A stretch of DNA of 64,000 bases from Ekhidna lutea (GTDB lineage: Bacteria; Bacteroidota; Bacteroidia; Cytophagales; Cyclobacteriaceae). Location: positions 1-64,000 of the forward strand of contig NZ_FZPD01000003.1 of assembly GCF_900188325.1 (NCBI RefSeq), in the 5' to 3' direction. Position 1 is the stretch's first letter. Every line of letters starts with the position of its first letter. This document shows, piece by piece, positions 1 to 8,990 of the stretch. A program made the position numbers and the translations under genes. The notes beneath the pieces are model-generated. The model worked only from the letters and a program-made list of their open reading frames with translations, was not told where the DNA came from and searched no databases.

Positions 1-2942
1 TTGATGTTAACCTGGATGCGATCGTCTAGGTAGGTGGAGTCTGTCTGAATCTTACTCCAGGTGGAAGTAGAGTCCGCCTGTAGCTTGTTGTAGAGCGCGG
101 TAGAGTCGGCATCCACCTCTGCATCGAGCGTAGCAATGTCAGCGATGTTGGTCGCGATGCGATCATCGAGGTAGGTAGAGTCCGCCTGCACCTTGTTCCA
201 GATGGCAGTAGAATCTGCATTAATTTTTAACCTAATATCATCATCAGCGTTTTTTATTGCTGCACTTACTGCTTGCTCAGTAACTAAGGAGTTATTATTC
301 TCAGACCCATCATTTCTTACATCTGTTCTGATATTGTCAACCGTTTGTCCAGTAGCATCAAACCTAAATGTTCCGTCTATTCTTGCATTACCGGTTGCTG
401 AGAAGTTGCCAGCTGTATTGATGTTGCCCGTGGCATCATCAACTATAAAACGAGTTCCACCAACTGTCAGGTCAGCATTGGTCACATCCAATCCATTCTG
501 TGCATCTACATTGCCTGAGAAAGTTGCTAGTTGTGATACATTAAGTGTACCTCTCACATTAGTTGATACATTAGTAGCAGCTAAATCAGTTTGTCCTGCC
601 ACATCTAAAACTCCATTTAAATCTGTGGCATTAGCAACTCTTATACCGTTGGTATTATTTAAGATGATTTGCCCTGTGCCTGGAACAATAAAATCAGTTG
701 TTAAATCCAAATCTGTTCCATCGACGGCATTGTCCTGAATGGTTGTAAGAACATTTGGGCCGCTTAGTGAAATATCAACATCAGATCCAGCAGATACTCC
801 AGCTGAAACAATAGTACTCCCATTTCCTATAAGTAAGTAGTCGGCTTGTCCAGCAAATAATTGTTGGGCGGTGTTTGAATTATCACCAACGAAAATACTA
901 CCGTAGTTTAGGTCTTTCGTTGCAAAATCAGTAACAGGCCTTGAGGTAATTGCACCTCCCGGCCCAGTTGTTAGGATTTGATTTACTCCAGGTGCGAACC
1001 AAGATGCGGCGGGAACATTATTTGAGATCAGCAAAGCGTTGGCGTTGGCCGGTAAAATTTTACCTTGAGTTACAGCCTGATTTGCAAGCTTTGCAGTTGT
1101 TATCCCCAAATCCTTGACCTGAAGGATATCAGTACTTACTTCTAATGTTGCGTTATCAGCATTAATATCCAGCTCATCGTTAACACCATCCACAACGATT
1201 CCGTCTCCAGCTAAGTCACCAAGGTTGACTGACAAAATATCACCACTAATTTGAAGTCCATTGCCGTCATTGATCTCAAGACTCCCATCTACACTTTGAA
1301 TCAATCCAGGTCCAGCTACATCCTGATTAATCTTTTCTTTTGTAACGGCATCATCTAATATTTTGTTAGTGGTAACTGAATTATTTGCTAGCTCATCTTC
1401 AGTCACAGCAGAAGTGGCTATATCTGCAGTCTGGACTTGTCCATCAACAATATTTTCAGTTTGAATCGCATTATTAGCAATTTTAGCATTTGTTACTGCA
1501 TCGTTAGCTAATTCAGATGTTCCCACAGAAAGTGGAGCGATTTCATCTGCTCCAACTGCATTTGTGGCAATATCTTCTGCTAGAATTGTTTCATTTAAAA
1601 TTTCTACAGTTGTGACAGCTCCCGTTGCAATGTCATTTGCAGTTATTGCGTCATCGGCTAATTCGTCTGATCCCACCGCACCTGAAGCAATTTCATCAGA
1701 GTCAACAGCATCCGTAGCAATATCTTCCGCCAGTATTGTTTCATTTAAAATCTCAACAGTCGTTACAGCACCAGTGGCAATGTCATTTGCAGTTATTGCG
1801 TCATTGGCTAACTCATCTGATCCCACCGCACCGGATGCTATTTCATCAGACCCCACCGCATCCGTGGCAATTTCGTCAGACCCTACTGCATCTGTTGCTA
1901 TTTCACTTGACCCAACAGCATCAGCAGCAATTTCGTCAGACCCTACTGCATCTGTTGCAATTTCATCGGAATCGACAGCATTCGTTCCAATGTCACCAAC
2001 GGTGATTGTATTGTCCAATATTTCATTGGTTGTAACTGCTCCGGTTTTAATTTGGATATCAGCTGATGATCCGGAGTTTGTTATAGTAACATCACCACTA
2101 GCTGGTTGAGCTTGCGCAATTCCTGAATTGTTACCAATGTAGATGTTATCTTGTGGGAGTGCGGATGATGTAAACTCATTACGACTCGTCCAAACAGGAT
2201 TCCCAGAAGCATCAACCGTTAAAACACTGTTAGCATTGCCTTCTGTATTTATTTTAGAAATGGTGATCGTTCCGTTAGCAATGTCTTCATTCTGAATGGC
2301 TCCATTTATAATGTTGGAGGAGCCAATCTGAATAATAACTTCAGAAATACCAGTCACACGACCCTTTTGATCAACGGTTAATTGTAGAACATTAAAAGCA
2401 TCTGTCCCGTAAGTACCTGCCGTTATTGTCCCTAAGTCCTCAAGCTTATCCCCTGTGACTGCTTGATTTGCAATTTTGTTTGTAGTAACCGCGCCATTAT
2501 TAATTTTCCCTGTAGTTACGCTACTATTTTGAAGTTTAGAAGTAGAAACAGCCCCATCAGCGATTCTGTTTTCAACCACAGCCCCTAATTTAATTGTTGG
2601 GTTTGGGTAACTTCCTGTCAGATCCCCACCTGCAGTAATTACATTTAAAACCCCTAGTCCAGCTTTCCAAACACCACCACTCCAGTAGTAAAAAAGATTT
2701 TCAGTTGTGTCAAACACCATCAATCCGTTTTCCCTGCTACTCAGAGAACCGCTCATACCAATTCTTTGCGAAGTGGTGACCCGGGGCACTAGAAACCCTT
2801 GATCTGACTGAGGTGAGACTAACTCTAAAACAGCATTGGAATTTGGAGAGGTAGTGTTAATACCTACTGAATTGTCCTGACCATAAGCAATAATGCAGGA
2901 CGTTAGTAATGCAGTAAAAACTGCGCTTCTTAATCGTTTCAT
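1..2942 (-). CDS. Large repetitive secreted protein (tail-fibre/adhesin-like), 3'-truncated by window edge
   Basis: The minus frame is open from an ATG at 2942 to the window edge (about 980 codons), so the C-terminus is missing. It starts with a signal peptide ending near YGQ, followed by VGINTTSPNSNAVLEL, VPRVTTSQR and a segment GLMVFDTTENLFYYWSGG. This head is common in Bacteroidota proteins annotated as tail-fibre-domain proteins, which often end in an S74-type chaperone domain; that end cannot be seen here. Residues of about 110-490 are degenerate ten-residue repeats of the type TDAVGSDEIA, probably a stacked fibrous stalk. The last 75 visible codons change to a QADSTYLDDRI-type coiled repeat with a clearly more GC-rich codon choice than the rest. 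Surface fibre or adhesin is an inference; no enzymatic motif is visible. Confidence 0.8.
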   Translation of the reverse strand, partial: MKRLRSAVFTALLTSCIIAYGQDNSVGINTTSPNSNAVLELVSPQSDQGFLVPRVTTSQRIGMSGSLSSRENGLMVFDTTENLFYYWSGGVWKAGLGVLNVITAGGDLTGSYPNPTIKLGAVVENRIADGAVSTSKLQNSSVTTGKINNGAVTTNKIANQAVTGDKLEDLGTITAGTYGTDAFNVLQLTVDQKGRVTGISEVIIQIGSSNIINGAIQNEDIANGTITISKINTEGNANSVLTVDASGNPVWTSRNEFTSSALPQDNIYIGNNSGIAQAQPASGDVTITNSGSSADIQIKTGAVTTNEILDNTITVGDIGTNAVDSDEIATDAVGSDEIAADAVGSSEIATDAVGSDEIATDAVGSDEIASGAVGSDELANDAITANDIATGAVTTVEILNETILAEDIATDAVDSDEIASGAVGSDELADDAITANDIATGAVTTVEILNETILAEDIATNAVGADEIAPLSVGTSELANDAVTNAKIANNAIQTENIVDGQVQTADIATSAVTEDELANNSVTTNKILDDAVTKEKINQDVAGPGLIQSVDGSLEINDGNGLQISGDILSVNLGDLAGDGIVVDGVNDELDINADNATLEVSTDILQVKDLGITTAKLANQAVTQGKILPANANALLISNNVPAASWFAPGVNQILTTGPGGAITSRPVTDFATKDLNYGSIFVGDNSNTAQQLFAGQADYLLIGNGSTIVSAGVSAGSDVDISLSGPNVLTTIQDNAVDGTDLDLTTDFIVPGTGQIILNNTNGIRVANATDLNGVLDVAGQTDLAATNVSTNVRGTLNVSQLATFSGNVDAQNGLDVTNADLTVGGTRFIVDDATGNINTAGNFSATGNARIDGTFRFDATGQTVDNIRTDVRNDGSENNNSLVTEQAVSAAIKNADDDIRLKINADSTAIWNKVQADSTYLDDRIATNIADIATLDAEVDADSTALYNKLQADSTSTWSKIQTDSTYLDDRIQVNI
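1561..1860. repeat. 150-bp tandem duplication inside the repeat gene
   Basis: Units 1561-1710 and 1711-1860 are near-identical at a period of exactly 150 bp, equal to 50 codons or five ten-residue protein repeats. Differences are mostly silent. This is a recent in-frame duplication of part of the stalk. Confidence 0.85.
1831..1980. repeat. 30-bp tandem repeats, five units
   Basis: Five exact 30-bp units (1831, 1861, 1891, 1921, 1951) encode on the minus strand the ten-residue unit TDAVGSDEIA and close variants. The register is kept perfectly, so copy number can change without a frameshift. Confidence 0.85.
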
Positions 2943-2968
2943 AATACGGGGATATTTAGAGACTAGTT

Positions 2969-2986
2969 TCGGCTGTTTCCAGCCGA
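2969..2986 (-). other. GAAA-tetraloop hairpin in the 5' leader of the repeat gene
   Basis: Read on the minus strand the sequence is TCGGCTG, GAAA, CAGCCGA: a perfect 7-bp stem with a GNRA-type loop, 27 nt upstream of the ATG at 2942. It could stabilise the mRNA leader. The 330-nt gap 2943-3272 otherwise holds only the rimP promoter and leader hairpin; I see no further gene in it. Confidence 0.4.
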
Positions 2987-3175
2987 GGGCTTTTTGGTTT
3001 TATTGGTTAAGAAAATAGGGCGGTGAGACTATTTCAATAACTGGTGGTAAAAGTTATCTTATGCATGCATAATTTCCAAAAAACCAGCGGGTTATGTGTA
3101 TAACTTTAGATGAATGGCTGTTTTTTCATATTGAATTTTCAATTGTGATCTAAAAGCGGAGAATTTTTAACGGAA

Positions 3176-3208
3176 TTGTCGAATTTCGACTTTAGTTTCA
3201 TACCTTTG
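3176..3208 (+). promoter_or_regulatory. Promoter of rimP-nusA-infB
   Basis: TACCTTTG at 3201-3208 matches the Bacteroidota -7 element TAnnTTTG. TTG at 3176-3178 is a possible -33 element at a 22-nt spacing. Transcription would start near 3213 and give a leader of about 60 nt. Confidence 0.65.
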
Positions 3209-3232
3209 CGTTTAGTTATAGATAGAATTCCG

Positions 3233-3260
3233 AAAGAGGGGACAGCAGTCCCCTCTTTTT
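3233..3260 (+). promoter_or_regulatory. Leader hairpin, terminator- or attenuator-like, before rimP
   Basis: AAAGAGGGGAC and GTCCCCTCTTT form a perfect 11-bp stem around the loop AGCA, followed by more T. It lies between the promoter and the GTG start at 3273 and looks like an intrinsic terminator placed inside the leader of the operon that encodes the transcription factor NusA. NusA-dependent attenuation is an inference. Confidence 0.6.
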
Positions 3261-3272
3261 ATTCATAGAAAT

Positions 3273-3713
3273 GTGATTGAGGAGAAAGTAAAAGAGTTAG
3301 CTGAAATAGCATTACAGGAAAGCAAAGATTTGTTTCTGGTAGACGTGAAAGTAAAGGGGTCTGCTGGAAACCAAAAGGTTCTTGTATTCATAGACGGAGA
3401 CAATGGTATATCCATTGATCAGTGTAGCAAGGTGAGTAGGTATATTGGCAATGAGATGGAGGAACTGGAGTTACTGGATGGAAAGTATACACTGGAGGTT
3501 TCCTCTCCAGGCTTAGATTTTCCGCTTACATTGCATCGCCAATATTTAAAAAATATCGGTCGAAAACTGGAAGTTGAAACAGTGGATGGTAAACATCATG
3601 AAGGCCAGCTAAAAGAAGTAAAAGACGATGGGATTGTTCTAAAGGACAAGGAGGAACGATCGCTTGGTTTTGAAGAAATAAAACAATCAAAAGTAAAAGT
3701 ATCATTCAAGTAA
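3273..3713 (+). CDS. rimP: Ribosome maturation factor RimP
   Basis: This 146-residue protein has the RimP layout: an N-terminal alpha/beta domain with the segment VFIDGDNGISIDQC and the conserved LEVSSPGLDFPL, then a small C-terminal SH3-like domain. RimP assists 30S subunit maturation. The start is a GTG 14 nt after the leader hairpin; the ATG at 3271 is in another frame and stops at once. One base separates it from nusA, in the usual rimP-nusA-infB order, so the three are surely cotranscribed. Confidence 0.95.
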   Translation: MIEEKVKELAEIALQESKDLFLVDVKVKGSAGNQKVLVFIDGDNGISIDQCSKVSRYIGNEMEELELLDGKYTLEVSSPGLDFPLTLHRQYLKNIGRKLEVETVDGKHHEGQLKEVKDDGIVLKDKEERSLGFEEIKQSKVKVSFK

Positions 3714-3714
3714 G

Positions 3715-4956
3715 ATGGAAGCGTCAGTATTAATTGATTCGTTTGCGGATTTTGCCAGGGGCAAAAACATTGACCGCCCGACTATGATCAGAATTCTGGA
3801 AGATGTATTCAGAACGATGATCCGTAAGAAATACGAGACCGATGATAATTTCGACATTGTAATAAATGCTGATAACGGTGACCTTGAGATCTGGAGATTT
3901 AGAGAGATCGTAGATGACAACTCTGAAGATATCTGGGATCATGATAAGATCAGTTTAACAGAAGCAAGGGAGATTGAGCCCGATTTTGAAATTGGTGAAG
4001 AAGTTGCGGAGGAAATAAAACTTGAAGATTTTGGTAGAAGAGCAGTAATGACGGCTCGTCAGACTCTTATCCAAAAAATCAAAGACCTGGAAAAAGACAT
4101 CCTATTCCAGAAATACAAAGATCTTGTTGGTGAAATCATTCAGGGAGAAGTATACCAGGTTTTAGGCCGTGAGGTTCTTTTGACTGACGGTGATGGGAAT
4201 GAGCTTACCGTACCTAAGAGTGAGCAAATCCCGAAAGATCGATACAGAAAGGGAGATACTGTTAGGGCGATTGTCCATAGAGCTGAGATGGTTAATGGAA
4301 ATCCTAAAATCATGCTTTCACGAACATCACCTGTATTCCTTGAGCGTCTTTTTGAGGCTGAGGTACCGGAGGTTTACGACGGATTAATTACCATTAAAAA
4401 CGTGGTTAGAGAGCCAGGTGAGCGAGCGAAAGTGGCGGTAGAATCTTACGATGACAGAATTGATCCGGTTGGAGCTTGTGTAGGTATGAAGGGATCCCGA
4501 ATCCATTCGATTGTTCGTGAATTGCAAAATGAGAACATTGATGTGATCAACTTCACGGATAACCTAGAGCTTTATCTGGCACGAGCGCTTAGCCCGGCTA
4601 AGATCACTAGCATGAAAATTAGTGAGGAGAAAGACAGAGTTTCTGTTTATCTCAAGCCTGATCAGGTATCTTTGGCCATAGGAAAAGGGGGTCAAAACAT
4701 TAAATTGGCCAGTAAATTGGTTGGAATGGAAATCGATGTGTTCCGAGAGCTTGATGGAGCTTCAGAAGAAGATGTTGATTTGGAAGAATTTACTGATGAG
4801 CTGGAGGATTGGGTCATTGATGAGCTTAAAAGGGTAGGGCTAGATACTGCGAAGAGTGTATTAAAGCTAAGCACAGATGATCTAGTGAGAAGAACAGATT
4901 TGGAAGAAGAAACAGTACATGAAGTCATTCGAGTTCTGAGCCAGGAATTTGAATAA
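3715..4956 (+). CDS. nusA: Transcription termination/antitermination factor NusA
   Basis: The 413-residue protein contains the NusA N-terminal domain, an S1 domain (about 130-200) and two KH domains (about 230-345), the second with VSLAIGKGGQNIKLASKL and the first with GACVGMKGSRIHSIV. The tail of about 70 residues is acidic and helical, shorter than the two acidic repeats of E. coli NusA and typical of Bacteroidota. NusA binds RNA polymerase and modulates pausing, termination and antitermination. It follows rimP by 1 nt and precedes infB by 21 nt. Confidence 0.96.
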   Translation: MEASVLIDSFADFARGKNIDRPTMIRILEDVFRTMIRKKYETDDNFDIVINADNGDLEIWRFREIVDDNSEDIWDHDKISLTEAREIEPDFEIGEEVAEEIKLEDFGRRAVMTARQTLIQKIKDLEKDILFQKYKDLVGEIIQGEVYQVLGREVLLTDGDGNELTVPKSEQIPKDRYRKGDTVRAIVHRAEMVNGNPKIMLSRTSPVFLERLFEAEVPEVYDGLITIKNVVREPGERAKVAVESYDDRIDPVGACVGMKGSRIHSIVRELQNENIDVINFTDNLELYLARALSPAKITSMKISEEKDRVSVYLKPDQVSLAIGKGGQNIKLASKLVGMEIDVFRELDGASEEDVDLEEFTDELEDWVIDELKRVGLDTAKSVLKLSTDDLVRRTDLEEETVHEVIRVLSQEFE

Positions 4957-4977
4957 ACTTAATTTTGAGAGGTTTAT

Positions 4978-7698
4978 ATGGCAGAATACAGATTAAGTCA
5001 AGTAGCAAGAAAGCTAAACGTAGGTAAGAATACTATCCTGGAATTCTTGAAAGAGAAGGGTCATGAAGTTGATTCAAACCCAAACTCTAAAATTCCACAG
5101 GAGCAGTATGACATGCTTGCGCGTGAGTTTGCGGATTCTGCTCACGATAAAGAAGAAGCTTCTGAGCTTACCATCGGCGGGAAAACCGATAATATGGTTA
5201 TTGATGCTGAAAAGCCTTCTAAAGAAGAGAAGAGTGAGGACGAGCGTATACTTATAAAGGATAATGTAGGTTCTGATCCTCAACCGGAAAAAATCTCTGC
5301 GAAAACAAAACTGGATGGCCCTAAGGTAGTTGGGAAGATAGATCTAGAAAAGAAAAAAAAGGAAGAGGAGAAGGAAAAAGAAGTAGAGAAACCGAAGGAG
5401 GAGCCTAAGAAAGAAACTGTAGAGCCGAAGGCAAAGGAAGAGGAGAAGAAGGAAGAGCCAAAAGCCAAAGAAGAGGCCAAGCCGAAGGAAGAAAAAGCCG
5501 AAGTGCCGAAGGAAGAAGCTAAAAAAGAAGAACCTAAGAAGGAAGAAGAAAAAACTCCGGAAAAAGAAATCATCAAGGCGAAAGCTGCTTCATTGAGAGG
5601 CTTGAAGGTTTTAGACAAAATTGAGCTTCCAAAAGACAAGCCAAAGCCGGTAGCATCATCTGATTCTAAACAAGATAGGAAGAAGCGTCCTAGAAAACGA
5701 ATTCAATCAGCCGGAGGCCCTCCACAAAGAGGTGGTGGTGGAAGAGGTGATCGCGGAAGAACACAAACCGGAAGAAAAACGGAGGAGCTTTCTGATAAGG
5801 AAATTCAGGATAAGATTAAAGCAACGCTTGCTAAACTAAGTGGCGGTAGTGGAAAGAGTAGCTCACAGCGATCTAAATACAGAAAAGACAAACGATCAGC
5901 TCGAGCTGAGGAAGAAGAAGAAAAACAACTTCAGGCGGAAGAAGCATCAAAAACACTACATGTAACTGAGTATATCTCAGCAAATGACCTTGCGTCGCTA
6001 ATGGACGTAACTGCGAATGATGTCATTTCTGCATGTATGTCATTGGGCATGTTCGTATCCATCAATCAAAGATTGGATGCGGAGACGATCACCGTTATAG
6101 CAGATGAGTTCGGCTATGACGTTGACTTTACGGAGGCCAAAGAAGAAACTGACATTGTAGAAGTTGAGGATGATGAGTCTACACTAGAAGATCGTGCTCC
6201 TATTGTGACGATAATGGGTCACGTAGATCACGGTAAAACATCCCTACTCGATTACATCAGAGAATCGAAAGTTACAGAAGGAGAAGCAGGGGGAATCACC
6301 CAGCATATTGGCGCATATGACGTGATGACGAACAGTGGGAAACGTGTTGCTTTTCTAGACACTCCAGGTCACGAAGCATTTACTGCTATGAGAGCCAGGG
6401 GAGCCAAAATTACTGACGTTGCAATTATTGTAGTCGCAGCAGACGACTCTGTGATGCCGCAGACGAAAGAGGCAATCAACCATGCTCAGGTAGCGGGTGT
6501 GCCAATCGTAATTGCAATCAACAAGGTTGATAAGCCAAATGCTAATCCGGATAAGATCAAAGAAGACCTTTCCAATATCAATATTCTCGTAGAAGATTGG
6601 GGTGGAAAATACCAGTGCCAGCATGTGTCGGCTAAAACGGGAGAAGGTATAGATGACCTTTTAGATAAAGTATTATTAGAAGCAGAAATCCTTGAGCTGA
6701 AAGCTAATGCAAATAAGCCAGCGGTAGGATCAGTTGTGGAAGCTTCGTTGGACAAAGGACGAGGTTATGTATCAACCATTATGGTGCAGGCTGGGACTCT
6801 AAGGGTTGGAGATGTGCTGTTGGCAGGGCCATATTTTGGTAAGGTAAAAGCCATGTTTGATCATAGGGGTCAGAAACTGGATGCTGCTGGACCTTCCACA
6901 CCGGTACTGATGCTTGGACTCGACGGTGCTCCACAAGCAGGTGACAAATTCAATGTCATGGAAAGTGACAGAGAGGCCAGAGAGGTTGCAAATAAGCGAG
7001 AGCAGATTCTCCGAGAGCAATCCATTCGAACCAAGAAACATATTACCCTTGATGAAATTGGCAGAAGGCTTGCTATTGGAAGCTTCAAAGAGCTTAATGT
7101 AATCGTAAAAGGTGATGTGGACGGTTCTATTGAAGCCTTGGCAGATTCACTATTGAAGCTTTCTACAGAAGAAGTACAGGTTAATATCCTTCACAAAGCT
7201 GTTGGTCAGATATCAGAATCCGATGTATTGTTAGCATCAGCGTCTGATGCGGTAATCGTTGGTTTCCAGGTAAGACCATCAGGAGGAGCCAGAAAGCTTG
7301 CGGAAACGGAGGAAATTGAGATCAGGTTGTATTCTATCATTTACGATGCAATCAATGATGTGAAGGATGCGATGGAAGGAATGCTGGAGCCAACCAGTGA
7401 AGAAGTAATCACTGGAAATATTGAAGTAAGAGATGTCTTCAAGATCTCCAAAGTGGGTACAGTAGCCGGGTGTTATGTGACAGATGGTATTGTGAAACGG
7501 TCAAATAAAGTGCGATTAGTTCGGGATGGTATTGTGGTTTACACAGGTGAAATTAACCAGCTCAAGCGATTCAAAGAAGACGTTGGTGAAGTGAAGAATG
7601 GTTACGAGTGTGGACTGAGCATTAAAAACTTCAATGACATTAAAGTTGGTGACATCATCGAAGGCTTTGAGGTGAAAGAAGTAAAGCGAACACTCTAG
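4978..7698 (+). CDS. infB: Translation initiation factor IF-2
   Basis: The 906-residue IF-2 starts with the IF2-N helical domain ([18 protein letters not shown]). A long Lys/Glu/Pro-rich linker follows (about residues 115-215), then a basic Arg/Gly patch (about 225-265) and the GTPase domain with [16 protein letters not shown] and NKVDK, and finally the beta-barrel and C-terminal fMet-tRNA-binding domains. IF-2 delivers initiator tRNA and promotes subunit joining. The linker is of low complexity and probably disordered. It is the last gene of the operon, ended by a strong terminator. Confidence 0.97.
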   Translation: MAEYRLSQVARKLNVGKNTILEFLKEKGHEVDSNPNSKIPQEQYDMLAREFADSAHDKEEASELTIGGKTDNMVIDAEKPSKEEKSEDERILIKDNVGSDPQPEKISAKTKLDGPKVVGKIDLEKKKKEEEKEKEVEKPKEEPKKETVEPKAKEEEKKEEPKAKEEAKPKEEKAEVPKEEAKKEEPKKEEEKTPEKEIIKAKAASLRGLKVLDKIELPKDKPKPVASSDSKQDRKKRPRKRIQSAGGPPQRGGGGRGDRGRTQTGRKTEELSDKEIQDKIKATLAKLSGGSGKSSSQRSKYRKDKRSARAEEEEEKQLQAEEASKTLHVTEYISANDLASLMDVTANDVISACMSLGMFVSINQRLDAETITVIADEFGYDVDFTEAKEETDIVEVEDDESTLEDRAPIVTIMGHVDHGKTSLLDYIRESKVTEGEAGGITQHIGAYDVMTNSGKRVAFLDTPGHEAFTAMRARGAKITDVAIIVVAADDSVMPQTKEAINHAQVAGVPIVIAINKVDKPNANPDKIKEDLSNINILVEDWGGKYQCQHVSAKTGEGIDDLLDKVLLEAEILELKANANKPAVGSVVEASLDKGRGYVSTIMVQAGTLRVGDVLLAGPYFGKVKAMFDHRGQKLDAAGPSTPVLMLGLDGAPQAGDKFNVMESDREAREVANKREQILREQSIRTKKHITLDEIGRRLAIGSFKELNVIVKGDVDGSIEALADSLLKLSTEEVQVNILHKAVGQISESDVLLASASDAVIVGFQVRPSGGARKLAETEEIEIRLYSIIYDAINDVKDAMEGMLEPTSEEVITGNIEVRDVFKISKVGTVAGCYVTDGIVKRSNKVRLVRDGIVVYTGEINQLKRFKEDVGEVKNGYECGLSIKNFNDIKVGDIIEGFEVKEVKRTL

Positions 7699-7719
7699 AA
7701 AGAGTTAACATATAGATTT

Positions 7720-7757
7720 AAAGCTCATCAAAAATATTTGATGAGCTTTTTTTATTT
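7720..7757 (+). terminator. Intrinsic terminator of rimP-nusA-infB
   Basis: AAAGCTCATCAAA and TTTGATGAGCTTT form a perfect 13-bp stem with loop AATA, followed by a T-rich run. It begins 21 nt after the infB stop. Confidence 0.92.
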
Positions 7758-7781
7758 TACAGCACTCCAACATATCCAAAT

Positions 7782-8573
7782 ATGAGAACATGTGTGAATT
7801 GTGGTGTTGACAACAGCCACAAATTCTGCCCTGAGTGTGGCCAAAAGATGGAAGTGAAACGTGTTTCTTTTCGAACAATTGCGGAAGAATTCTTTTCGAA
7901 ATGGATTGGTTTCGATAATCAGTTTGGGCGTACTGTTTTAGATATGACCATACGACCCGGAATAGTCGTTAATGCCTATTTATCAGGCAATAGGACTCGA
8001 TACATAGGACCTTTAGGCTATGTAGTTATTATGACGGCCCTACTTATTATTTCATTCGATTTGTTTGGTCTTGAGGTGGGTGATTTTTTGAAACAAAATA
8101 GCGATACATTCAATCCCGCCGGCAACCAAGCAATAAGTGAGGATCAAGCTAAGATGCAACAATCCGTTATGGAGTTTATGGCAAAAAATTTCCGATTCAT
8201 GGCAGCTATTATGATTCCATTTTTTGCTATTTCATTGGGCTGGTTCTATCGTAGAGAAAAGCTCAATTACATAGAACGCGCAGTAGTTACAACCTATTTA
8301 TCCTGTCATGGGATGTGGATTACAATGGCTATGCTTGGGATATTAGCTTTGAGTGGACATCTTTTCAATGTTACAGGCATGATCCTGTCGATTGTTTATT
8401 ATGCTTTTGCATTACACAAGTGCTTTCCAAGAAGGAATTTTATGCTTGGTTTTGTTAAGACAGTGGGAGTGTATGTAAGTGCGATTTTGTTATTCACACT
8501 TTTTGCGCTAATTGTTGGGATTGGGATCGGCATTCTAATAGCAATATTTAATCCCGAAATGATACAATCTTAA
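7782..8573 (+). CDS. DUF3667 family membrane protein with N-terminal zinc ribbon
   Basis: The first 25 residues hold a double CxxC zinc ribbon (CVNCG and CPECGQ). After this comes an amphipathic stretch with FDNQFGRTVLDMTIRPG and then about five hydrophobic segments (roughly residues 82-100, 140-160, 175-200, 205-220 and 230-258). This is the pattern of DUF3667, a Bacteroidota family of unknown function. The gene is 24 nt after the infB terminator, and no good -7 element is seen. The zinc ribbon faces the cytoplasm if the N-terminus is inside. Function unknown. Confidence 0.75.
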   Translation: MRTCVNCGVDNSHKFCPECGQKMEVKRVSFRTIAEEFFSKWIGFDNQFGRTVLDMTIRPGIVVNAYLSGNRTRYIGPLGYVVIMTALLIISFDLFGLEVGDFLKQNSDTFNPAGNQAISEDQAKMQQSVMEFMAKNFRFMAAIMIPFFAISLGWFYRREKLNYIERAVVTTYLSCHGMWITMAMLGILALSGHLFNVTGMILSIVYYAFALHKCFPRRNFMLGFVKTVGVYVSAILLFTLFALIVGIGIGILIAIFNPEMIQS

Positions 8574-8642
8574 GGATAAGTTTTATAAAAAAGCACAACC
8601 TTCCAGCTATAATTTCGTTACTTTGTGGATTGAGATAAAATC

Positions 8643-8990
8643 TTGAAGAAGTTTCAAACGATACTGACCGTTTTTACCCTAATTTTTTCAATGAATTTGG
8701 CGTTTGCGAACTCCAATGTGAGTGAAATACAAACAGGAAGTCAAGAGCCTGGTCAGGAAGGAAGACGGAAAGCTGAGCAAGGAATGATGAGACCTGATGG
8801 AGAGGTTTCAACATCACAACAACAAGATAGACAAGGTCAATCTGAATTCCGCCAGGATAGGGTTGAGAGTAAATCACCATCGAGTGTTGAAAACGAAGTT
8901 GATTCAGTTGAAGATGATTCTGTAAGCAAATACAACTTTATCTTTTACTTTCTCTACAAATTCAAATACGATAACGAGGAGGCTCCCTAA
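8643..8990 (+). CDS. Small secreted hypothetical protein
   Basis: The TTG start at 8643 gives a clean signal peptide (MKKFQTILTVFTLIF... ending FA/NS). The mature part is about 90 residues, Gln/Glu/Ser-rich, hydrophilic, with a short aromatic tail (YNFIFYFLYKFKY). No family is recognised. Its stop overlaps the stop of the convergent HisA-like gene by 3 bases. The low-complexity middle suggests a disordered periplasmic or surface peptide. It is real on the strength of the signal peptide, but the start codon is unusual. Confidence 0.5.
   Translation: MKKFQTILTVFTLIFSMNLAFANSNVSEIQTGSQEPGQEGRRKAEQGMMRPDGEVSTSQQQDRQGQSEFRQDRVESKSPSSVENEVDSVEDDSVSKYNFIFYFLYKFKYDNEEAP

Noticed and set aside
1831-1980. 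Regular 30-bp repeats as a CRISPR array
   Set aside because: The units are contiguous without spacers and are in frame within a coding region; there are no cas genes.
193-2109. Plus-strand frames of about 181 codons at 193-738 and 1564-2109, and 1736-2005
   Set aside because: They are mirror frames of the repetitive minus-strand gene; they have no start signal, and their low-complexity Ser/Ala sequence follows from the repeat units.
3165-3172. Single TTTAACG before the rimP promoter as another regulator site
   Set aside because: It is a single copy at a different distance (28 nt) from the -7 element, so it does not fit the phased array.
5280-5639. Minus frame of 119 codons, Ser/Phe-rich, inside infB
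   Set aside because: It is the reverse of the Lys/Glu-rich IF-2 linker (AAG/GAA becomes CTT/TTC) and has no independent evidence.
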